Origin: Micrococcaceae bacterium UBA3381
GTDB taxonomy: Bacteria > Actinomycetota > Actinomycetes > Actinomycetales > Micrococcaceae
DNA length: 5,731 bases
Reading direction: 5' to 3'
NCBI GenBank assembly: GCA_002358975.1
Contig: DEPX01000037.1
Coordinates: 3,168-8,898, forward strand
Below the pieces are notes generated by a model. That model was given only the letters and a program-made list of their open reading frames with translations. It was not told where the DNA came from and ran no database searches. Positions 1 to 5,731 of this stretch are shown here, piece by piece; positions within the stretch are counted from its first letter, which is position 1, and the number at the start of each line of letters is the position of its first letter. The position numbers and the translations under genes are program-made.

Positions 1-1275
1 CTTCCGATCGTTGGTGCAGCATTGTTTATCCGCTATGGCTCAGGTCAGCCCATCACAGGAGTGTACTGGTGGGCTTCACGGACTCCGTCGCTGCGAATGG
101 GTGATTGGTCCTATGCTATTTACTTATGGCATTGGCCACTGATTATTATTGCCGGATATCAGCTGGATGAGTTCACCTGGCCCTATAAGTTTGCGGTTAT
201 TGTCTTAACGTTCCTTTTGGCTGCCGCATCGCAGTGGTTGATCGAGGACCCGCTCCGACATGCCAAACGGTTTAAAGTTCCATGGCGCGCATTTACCTTG
301 ATGGCTGCCAGCATGGTTGTAATAGGGGTGGTGACTTCGGTGCTCCCCAAGGCCATCGAACCCGAAACGGATGAAGAGGTTTCGATTCAAGAGTGTACCG
401 GAGCCAACGCTCTATTATCGGATTGCAAGGATAAAGGTTTGAATGGCACACCCGATATTCCTGCTACGCAGGTGCAACAGGAAGAAGAGGAGCCTAATCA
501 TACCGAGTGTAATCTGCCATCGGGTTCCACCGATGTGGCAACAAAGGGTTGTAGTCTCGGTGCACCAGAGGAAACGGCCGATTACACCATCGCGATGCTC
601 GGTGATTCTCACGCTCGTGCCTGGCTACCCCTGCTAGAAGACATTGCTGAAAAAAATAACTGGAACATTCAGGGCTATACGAAAAGTGGCTGTACTCCTG
701 TGCCATTATCCAGTGCGGACCCAGACAGCGATCAGGCCGCTGAAGAGGACTCTGAGGCCTGCCAAGAGTTCATTACCGCAACGTCTGACGAGTTCCAATC
801 CAATGACGACATTGATGCAGTCATTACTGCGGCCTCACCTACAGATCGTAGTTTTTATGATGATGCTGGCGAAAGTTCAGATGAGATTGCCATCGAGGCT
901 CTACACGATATGTGGCAGCAGTGGGACGATGCTGGCAAAGACGTGATAGTCATCGAAGAAGTGCCGCATTTTGGCGAAGTCAATGGGCCAACTTGTGTGG
1001 AATCGAACCCGGATGACATCGTTGAAGCATGTTCATTGCCCGTAGACGAAGCCGCTGAAGGCAAAGGCACAATTATGAAGTCGGCTGCGGCTTCCGGGCC
1101 CGCATCGATCAATGTCTATGATCCTGTCCCCGGCATCTGCGATGATCAGCGCTGTTACAGCATGGTTGGGAACTTAATCACACGCTATGATCATCATCAC
1201 TTGTCAGCAGATTTTGCACGGTCATTCGGCTCAGATTTTGTGAACTTTATGCGTGACAAAAAGATAGTCCAATAG
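1..1275 (+). CDS. OafA/YrhL-type membrane O-acyltransferase with C-terminal SGNH domain (5'-partial)
   Basis: This is the C-terminal 424 residues of an acyltransferase-3 family protein. The frame is open to base 1, so the true start lies outside the window; a TTG at base 22 is not a credible start because family-like sequence (LPIVGAAL) precedes it. Family members of this fused type are usually about 650-700 residues, so roughly the first 250 residues and most membrane helices are missing. Visible membrane segments are near residues 36-53 (with the family motif SYAIYLWHWP), 62-80 and 97-115. An acidic, Cys-containing linker follows (C132-TGANAL-C142; C170, C184), then an SGNH hydrolase-like domain with GDSH at 201-204 and D397-HH-H400-LS supplying the catalytic Ser and Asp/His. 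I do not see a clear GxND block. By family, it moves acyl groups (often acetyl) across the membrane onto extracytoplasmic glycans; the exact acceptor is unknown. It is convergent with the glycan genes to its right, which supports a surface-glycan role but not co-transcription. Confidence 0.9.
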   Translation, partial: LPIVGAALFIRYGSGQPITGVYWWASRTPSLRMGDWSYAIYLWHWPLIIIAGYQLDEFTWPYKFAVIVLTFLLAAASQWLIEDPLRHAKRFKVPWRAFTLMAASMVVIGVVTSVLPKAIEPETDEEVSIQECTGANALLSDCKDKGLNGTPDIPATQVQQEEEEPNHTECNLPSGSTDVATKGCSLGAPEETADYTIAMLGDSHARAWLPLLEDIAEKNNWNIQGYTKSGCTPVPLSSADPDSDQAAEEDSEACQEFITATSDEFQSNDDIDAVITAASPTDRSFYDDAGESSDEIAIEALHDMWQQWDDAGKDVIVIEEVPHFGEVNGPTCVESNPDDIVEACSLPVDEAAEGKGTIMKSAAASGPASINVYDPVPGICDDQRCYSMVGNLITRYDHHHLSADFARSFGSDFVNFMRDKKIVQ

Positions 1276-1280
1276 TGGTG

Positions 1281-2390
1281 TTATAACTTTCGCTCAAGTA
1301 CGGCTAGCCGACTCGTGCCCTCTTCAATGCTGTGCAATTCTGGAAAGCTCTTTTTCCAGTCTTCAACTATCTCCATTTCGTCTTCCCGGTGTGCGTCATC
1401 TAGAACAATGGTCGCATGAGGAGCTAACTTTTCTATGAGCATGGGGACTGAAGGATACCGGGCTTTGGGTCCGGTTGCTGCAGGCGGACCATCAACAACT
1501 AACATATCGATATCGGTAAGATCTTCTAGCGCTTCCAACGCGTACCAATTGTAGCTGGCGTCATGGCAACTGATTTCTTGTAATGGAGCTAACCGACACT
1601 CGATGTGCTCATTGAGCTGGTGGCGGTCCACGGCGGTCTGAGTGGCGGCTAGATAGTGTTCGAGATGATCCAGGCTAATCACCGAGCCACCATATGTGCG
1701 GGCTAAATAACCCAACCAGATTGTGGAGGTACCGCTACCAAGTTCAAGGATACGTCGCGGCTGGCGTTGTTCAACCACTGCTATGAGGTGGGCTAAAGCT
1801 TGGGCATCGATGGCGAAGCCACCGGTACTGGGCATGGGCAGTTTTGTGTCCGTAAAACGTGCATAGATTTGTGCAAGCGACTCGATCTGACGGGTGCTAT
1901 CACGCACCGTTGTGGTCACGTGACGGTTACTGGCGCGACTGGCACGACCAATCTTTGTAAGTTCGCTATGCACCGCAGTGGTATTGTTGTCTAGCGTTTT
2001 AACCTCAGACTGCACCGCGGTGAGAACGTCTTGCACACTCTCCAGAGCCCGCTGAGCGGAGCCTGCCTGATCTGTCACGGTTTCTTGTAGACGTTGCTGT
2101 GCTTGGCTAAGACTTGTGTGAAATGCGTTTTCTTTGTGGGCGGTATCTTCAAGCAGTGCTGTCAGCCGTTGTAGGCGTGTCCGAGCTTTTCTGTCATCGG
2201 TCTTGGCGCGTCTGGCGAGGTAGCGGACGGACAACAGAATAAGGATGACTGTCACTACTAGTCCGCCATAGGTGAATGCTAAAGCCAGAACCCACTGGTC
2301 CTGGGCCGCCGCAATGATACCTATGGCTCCCAACACCACGATAGTGATAATTCCGATGATGCTGTAGTTGCGCAAATTGCCCGCTCTCAT
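1281..2390 (-). CDS. Membrane-anchored coiled-coil class I SAM-dependent methyltransferase
   Basis: A 369-residue protein in three parts. Two membrane helices lie at about 9-29 and 34-57, joined by a very short turn, followed by the basic stretch RYLARRAK, so both ends are probably cytoplasmic. A helical, Gln/Thr/Ser-rich region at about 65-170 forms a coiled coil; L116, V119, L123, V126, V130, L133, T137, V140, L144 and I147 hold an unbroken 3-4 spacing. The C-terminal part (about 190-369) is a Rossmann-fold methyltransferase of the Methyltransf_24 kind, with motif I ILELGSGTS (214-222), acidic D241 after the second strand, VVDGPP (298-303) and VLDDAHR (329-335). It would use S-adenosylmethionine; the acceptor is unknown but, from its neighbours, probably a sugar or glycan. 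The ATG at 2390 is the first start after an in-frame TAA at 2415-2417. It has no clear Shine-Dalgarno sequence. It lies 75 bases after the family 4 glycosyltransferase and may be its operon partner. Confidence 0.85.
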   Translation of the reverse strand: MRAGNLRNYSIIGIITIVVLGAIGIIAAAQDQWVLALAFTYGGLVVTVILILLSVRYLARRAKTDDRKARTRLQRLTALLEDTAHKENAFHTSLSQAQQRLQETVTDQAGSAQRALESVQDVLTAVQSEVKTLDNNTTAVHSELTKIGRASRASNRHVTTTVRDSTRQIESLAQIYARFTDTKLPMPSTGGFAIDAQALAHLIAVVEQRQPRRILELGSGTSTIWLGYLARTYGGSVISLDHLEHYLAATQTAVDRHQLNEHIECRLAPLQEISCHDASYNWYALEALEDLTDIDMLVVDGPPAATGPKARYPSVPMLIEKLAPHATIVLDDAHREDEMEIVEDWKKSFPELHSIEEGTSRLAVLERKL

Positions 2391-2465
2391 ATCGTTTGGT
2401 CTGCCATGCTTAGCTTACGAAGTCCCAAAGTTTACAACTAGAGTACTAAGGAAAATACCCATCGC
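2391..2465 (-). other. 75-base gap between the glycosyltransferase and methyltransferase genes
   Basis: This is the only intergenic space of any size in the window. Reading on the minus strand, I find no hairpin with a T-run that would end the upstream operon. I also find no convincing promoter: the best -10-like hexamer, TAAGCT (2412-2417), pairs only with TTGTAA (2432-2437) at a 14-base spacing, which is too short. No purine-rich Shine-Dalgarno sequence stands before the ATG at 2390. Read-through from the upstream gene is therefore the simplest model, but a weak internal promoter is not excluded. Confidence 0.4.
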
Positions 2466-4922
2466 CTAGGTTAGAGCGTTATACGCTTCCATAAACGTTT
2501 CCACAACGTTTTCCCAGTTCCGATTAGCCACGACCCATTGTCTGCCGGCCTGGCCTACGGTTCTCATGAATTCTGGATTATGGGCATACGCTTTTATGGC
2601 GCGTGCGAAATCGTGGATATTCCCATTTTCGAAGACGAGTCCACGTTGGTTGTCGCCAACTATTTCGTGCAGCGGTCGAACGTCACTGACGATGATGGGT
2701 TTGGCTAAGGCGAGGGCTTCAAAAGGTTTCAAAGGTGTAATGGTTTGTGTGGCCCCAGTGGCGCGCCGCGGGTAGACCAGGACATCCATCTGCTGATACT
2801 GCGCTATGACTTCGTGGTGGGCGAGTCTGCCGGTTATGGTGAAGTTGTCTTGCAACCCCTCATTGATAATACGGGATCGAATATGATTATACCGCAGCCC
2901 GTCCCCGACCATTAATACATGGATAGCAAAATTTTGGTCGCGTAATAGATGGACTACATCGACAATGTCATCGAGACCTTCGTAGTCAGCAAAGCTGCCC
3001 AGATACCCTAACGTTAAGGGAACATTGGCCGGCGGTTCCAATGGGCTGAAATGTGCTGTATCAACTGCGTTAGGAGCGATGTGCAGCCTCTCGGGGGTTA
3101 CGCCTCGTGTAATGGCAATATCGTATACAGCCTCATTCATTACTACTACTTGATCAGCTCGGTTCATCGTCAGGGTTTCGGCAAGTTGGGCAAAAGGAGA
3201 ACGTTTCAACAAATGGGCGTCAGTTTCGCGGTCTTGGTAGACCAGTTCCCATAGACCGCTGACCTCATAGAGCACTTTGAGGCCTAACTGGCGAGCAGCG
3301 ATCAGGGCGGGTAGGGCGATAAGAAAAGTCGACCGAACATGAACAATCCCAATGCCCGTAGTTTGGAAGAACCGTTTGAATGGTTCGATGAACGATATCA
3401 TGTACTGCAGCTCACCGTGACTCCGTGTGACCGGTGTCGCAGGTAGCCTGTGGTAGAAAATATCATCGACTACAACCGTAGAAGCCTCGGTGAGTGCACC
3501 GGCGGGAAAACCAGGGCGGGTCACCGCAGAAATTTTGACACCGTGTTGTTGCAGTGAGCGCAAAATACCGTGGGCACGGATAGCATAACCACCGGTTTGA
3601 TCCGGCACTGAAGCATGGGTAACGCACAACACCTCAGGATTGTGCAGGTCAGTGCTGTCAGCAACCTGAGACGGTAGCGTTTCTAAAATATCAAATAGGT
3701 CCAGTGCAGCACTGGCTTCACGCTGCAAAAATTGAAATGCCGGCTCGATTTCATACGAACTGTTAGCGATGCACTCTAATACTGCTTTGAAACGATTCTG
3801 GTCAAGCAGTTGCACTGTTCTGATCAGGTGGGCATAAAAACCGTCCTCGGCCGTGACCACTGAGGCACTTTTGCGTACCGCCCATGCTTTACTGATGAGG
3901 TTGAGGGCAAGGCGTGAACGGAACATACTGACCCGGTGTGTTGCCGGCAGTTTTTCTAAGAAACCAAGGGCTAGAGCGCGGATGTCCTCGGCCTGATATG
4001 TGGTACGGGCTGCGGAAAATTCTCGGCGACGCATCCCCCATATTGGGTGCGATGGAATCAGCGCGTGCACAAGCCCCGAGTCAATTGGTGCAAGATTAAT
4101 TCCCTCGCGTAGCAGGCCCGTCAATGCCAGCACTACACTCAGGTGCTCAAATATGCTGTTTTCACCTATGCCGTGCAGTTCTTGGCCCGTATGCGCCTCA
4201 TAAATGGCCCAGTGCTGGTTCGCGGTAGGTTGCATACTAATCTGCCAGTGTGGTGCCCAGACGGCGGTCGGACTGCGTTGACTGAAGTCATCATTGCCGC
4301 GAGCTGTCGATGCATCTAGGGCAATATAGGGCACAGCCAGTACTTTTTGCACGATGGTTGCCCATTGGACATCTTCGGCCTTGGTTGTAAGTACCGCCAG
4401 CTGGAACAGTGGAATATTTTTAGCCCAGAAATGCTCCAGGATGGTGGCGATCTCGTCGACGCCAAGTTTTGTTCCCGCCAACTTTGATACTACGTCGTGA
4501 ATCGATGTCATACGACTAACCCATACCGGGGCTTTGGGGAAAGCAAGATTGGTGCCATCACTGAGTAGATGCCAGTCTTTGAGCGAATAGGTGGTGTATC
4601 CACTACGGTTTCTGAGCTCGTCAAAGTATTCTGCTAGCTCTGGGCGGTTGGTAAGGATCGCTTCGGTATCGGCAATTTTGGCAAGCACCCGCGGCGCATA
4701 ATTATCCCAGTGTGTAGCGCGCAGGATATCCGTCAGGTCCAGCGCCTCCTGGATGGTTGCAAGGCGCATAATCAGACGGTGCAGCATAAGTTCATGGGCA
4801 CCATTTGGAGCCTCGTGAATGATGGAGGCAAAGAAGCTAACAGATTCAAATTCTTGGGCTCGTGCCGTATTTGAGGTCAGGAGTGCTTCAAGGTACTGCC
4901 GTTGCCATCCATAGAGTGCCAT
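2466..4922 (-). CDS. Two-part protein: unassigned N-terminal half fused to a GT4-family glycosyltransferase
   Basis: An 818-residue protein, about twice the usual length of a family 4 glycosyltransferase (350-420 residues). The C-terminal half (about 428-818) is a GT-B retaining glycosyltransferase. It starts with VLCVTHASVPDQTGGYAIRA (431-450), where a Gly-rich loop follows the first strand. VLYEVSGLWE lies at 550-559, RADQVVVMNEA at 588-598 and APNAVD at 616-621. The second Rossmann subdomain opens with GYLGSFADYEGLDD (639-652), then VGDG (672-675), ITGRL (696-700) and TPLKPFEALALAKPIIVSD (729-747). E735 is the second Glu of the EX7E motif; the first position (727) is Thr. The N-terminal 425 residues match nothing I recognise; they look soluble and largely helical, without clear membrane segments or signal peptide. 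Donor and acceptor sugars cannot be read from the sequence. The gene overlaps the upstream GT2 gene by one base (TAATG), so the two are probably co-translated in one glycan pathway. Confidence 0.88.
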   Translation of the reverse strand: MALYGWQRQYLEALLTSNTARAQEFESVSFFASIIHEAPNGAHELMLHRLIMRLATIQEALDLTDILRATHWDNYAPRVLAKIADTEAILTNRPELAEYFDELRNRSGYTTYSLKDWHLLSDGTNLAFPKAPVWVSRMTSIHDVVSKLAGTKLGVDEIATILEHFWAKNIPLFQLAVLTTKAEDVQWATIVQKVLAVPYIALDASTARGNDDFSQRSPTAVWAPHWQISMQPTANQHWAIYEAHTGQELHGIGENSIFEHLSVVLALTGLLREGINLAPIDSGLVHALIPSHPIWGMRRREFSAARTTYQAEDIRALALGFLEKLPATHRVSMFRSRLALNLISKAWAVRKSASVVTAEDGFYAHLIRTVQLLDQNRFKAVLECIANSSYEIEPAFQFLQREASAALDLFDILETLPSQVADSTDLHNPEVLCVTHASVPDQTGGYAIRAHGILRSLQQHGVKISAVTRPGFPAGALTEASTVVVDDIFYHRLPATPVTRSHGELQYMISFIEPFKRFFQTTGIGIVHVRSTFLIALPALIAARQLGLKVLYEVSGLWELVYQDRETDAHLLKRSPFAQLAETLTMNRADQVVVMNEAVYDIAITRGVTPERLHIAPNAVDTAHFSPLEPPANVPLTLGYLGSFADYEGLDDIVDVVHLLRDQNFAIHVLMVGDGLRYNHIRSRIINEGLQDNFTITGRLAHHEVIAQYQQMDVLVYPRRATGATQTITPLKPFEALALAKPIIVSDVRPLHEIVGDNQRGLVFENGNIHDFARAIKAYAHNPEFMRTVGQAGRQWVVANRNWENVVETFMEAYNALT

Positions 4923-5731
4923 TATTTGGTGTCTCCACTCGCCACAGTTTGGTTCAGTTCACCAACGGTGACGTCCCAAAATTCTTGGGCCTCCGGGCTT
5001 GCCCATTGATGTTCACCGTACATTTTGCCCAGGGTGATGATGGTTGCTATCGCTTGGTTGCGTTGGTCAGCTGGAACATCTGCCAGTTTGCGTAAATACC
5101 ATCCGGTAAAAAATGTTTCCATGCGCGTCTGCTTATATTCTTCTAAAAGCCCGACTTCGCTCAGCCATTGGCTGCGTGCCCGTTCTAGGGGCAGGTATTT
5201 ATCAAAGAATTTTGCGTTAACCGTATTGACCACGGAGTTTTCTACCTGGGCATAGTAAGTATGTGCCGCAATTGGCACGATTGCAAAGGTGTCGGCGTAG
5301 TACAGCATTTGTTGAAAGAAATATGAGTCTTGACCTACTGCGCCAACCGGTTGACTAATTCCGGTAGCCCGCAACCAGTCGGTGCGGGCGACCACAGCCT
5401 GGATACTGATTGGCATAAATTCCATATCGACCAGGGCCTGCGCTCCACCGGAGGCGACCGCTGTTTCCATGCCCAACCGCTTTTGTAAAAACCGGGTATA
5501 CCGGACCGCACTGTTAGTTCCACGCCAGCGGGTCATATCCCCGACAGCAAAGTCCACGCCAGCATCGATCGCGGTGTGCAACAATTTGACGTAGGCGTCA
5601 TTAAGCGCTTCATTATCCGGGTCGAGATACGTCACGTAGCTACAGGATGCTAGTTCTAGCCCTTTATTTCTGGGCCGAGACGCACTACCGGATCCGCCTT
5701 GTTCGAAACGGTACACTTTCACCGAAGCCAA
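4922..5731 (-). CDS. GT2-family (GT-A fold) glycosyltransferase, 5'-partial
   Basis: The C-terminal 269 or so residues of a family 2 glycosyltransferase. The frame runs off the right edge. The TTG at the very edge is not a credible start, because the first nucleotide-binding strand and its DDGS-like motif, normally about 50-70 residues earlier, are missing. In window numbering, the GSGSASRPRNKGLELAS stretch (13-29) is the usual 'A-R-N-x-G' region before the metal-binding strand. YLDPDNE (35-41) carries the DPD version of the DXD motif that holds the metal and nucleotide-sugar diphosphate. VGQDSYFF (132-139) matches the family's catalytic-base segment, with D135 as candidate base and Gln in place of the common Glu before it. 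A helical tail of about 100 residues follows. It should act at the cytoplasmic face as an inverting transferase on a surface glycan precursor; the substrate is unknown. It is the first visible gene of the minus-strand operon and overlaps the next gene by one base. Confidence 0.87.
   Translation of the reverse strand: MASVKVYRFEQGGSGSASRPRNKGLELASCSYVTYLDPDNEALNDAYVKLLHTAIDAGVDFAVGDMTRWRGTNSAVRYTRFLQKRLGMETAVASGGAQALVDMEFMPISIQAVVARTDWLRATGISQPVGAVGQDSYFFQQMLYYADTFAIVPIAAHTYYAQVENSVVNTVNAKFFDKYLPLERARSQWLSEVGLLEEYKQTRMETFFTGWYLRKLADVPADQRNQAIATIITLGKMYGEHQWASPEAQEFWDVTVGELNQTVASGDTK
4932..4938 (-). promoter_or_regulatory. Ribosome binding site for the GT4-fusion gene
   Basis: GTGGAGA on the minus strand lies nine bases before the ATG at 4920-4922, a normal Shine-Dalgarno spacing. 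It sits inside the last codons of the GT2 gene. Together with the shared A of TAATG, it supports this start and suggests that ribosomes finishing the GT2 gene restart on the GT4 gene. Confidence 0.6.

Noticed and set aside
859..940. Repeated GATGCTGGC plus AAAG in two places
   Set aside because: The match is only about a dozen bases with one mismatch and encodes DDAG twice in an acidic coding stretch; coding bias explains it.
855..1112. Open frame of 85 codons on the minus strand inside the acyltransferase gene
   Set aside because: It lies opposite the SGNH domain, which has clear motifs in the plus frame. Its protein has no family character and no ribosome site supports it.
1301..1310. Perfect 10-base palindrome CGGCTAGCCG near the convergent junction
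   Set aside because: It lies inside the methyltransferase coding sequence, has no room for a loop beyond CTAG, and no T-run follows on either strand, so it is not a credible terminator. A palindrome this short can occur by chance.
2412..2437. TTGTAA and TAAGCT as a promoter pair before the methyltransferase gene
   Set aside because: The spacing is 14 bases and the -10 match is poor, so I do not call a promoter.
4862..5095. Open frame of 77 codons on the plus strand across the GT2/GT4 junction
   Set aside because: It is antisense to two well-supported glycosyltransferase genes, and its composition looks like a shadow frame.

Overview
The window looks like a cell-surface glycan (wall polysaccharide or glycopolymer) locus from a bacterium, probably an actinomycete of moderate GC. 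I judge GC to be near 50% by eye. The actinomycete call rests mainly on the style of the OafA-like acyltransferase with a fused SGNH domain, which has a Cys-rich 'C-x-GA-x-AL' segment just outside the membrane. It also rests on the protein style in general. It is an inference, and I cannot name the species.

Layout: bases 1-1275 (+) hold the C-terminal part of a membrane acyltransferase with an extracytoplasmic SGNH domain; its start lies left of the window. Five bases later the direction reverses. Three genes lie on the minus strand, transcribed from right to left. The first is a family 2 glycosyltransferase (4922-5731), cut by the right edge. The second is an 818-residue protein with a family 4 glycosyltransferase C-terminal half and an unassigned N-terminal half of about 425 residues (2466-4922). 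The third, after a 75-base gap, is a protein with two membrane segments, a long coiled coil and a class I methyltransferase domain (1281-2390). The two glycosyltransferase genes overlap by one base (TAATG).

How they may work together (inference): the two glycosyltransferases would add sugars to a glycan on the cytoplasmic face. The membrane-anchored methyltransferase would modify that glycan or its precursor, possibly as a cap. The convergently encoded acyltransferase would O-acylate a glycan on the outside. No RNA gene, mobile element, CRISPR array or long repeat is visible. The least explained parts are the N-terminal half of the family 4 glycosyltransferase and the anchor-coil-methyltransferase architecture. 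I see no evidence of a wholly new type of system beyond these.
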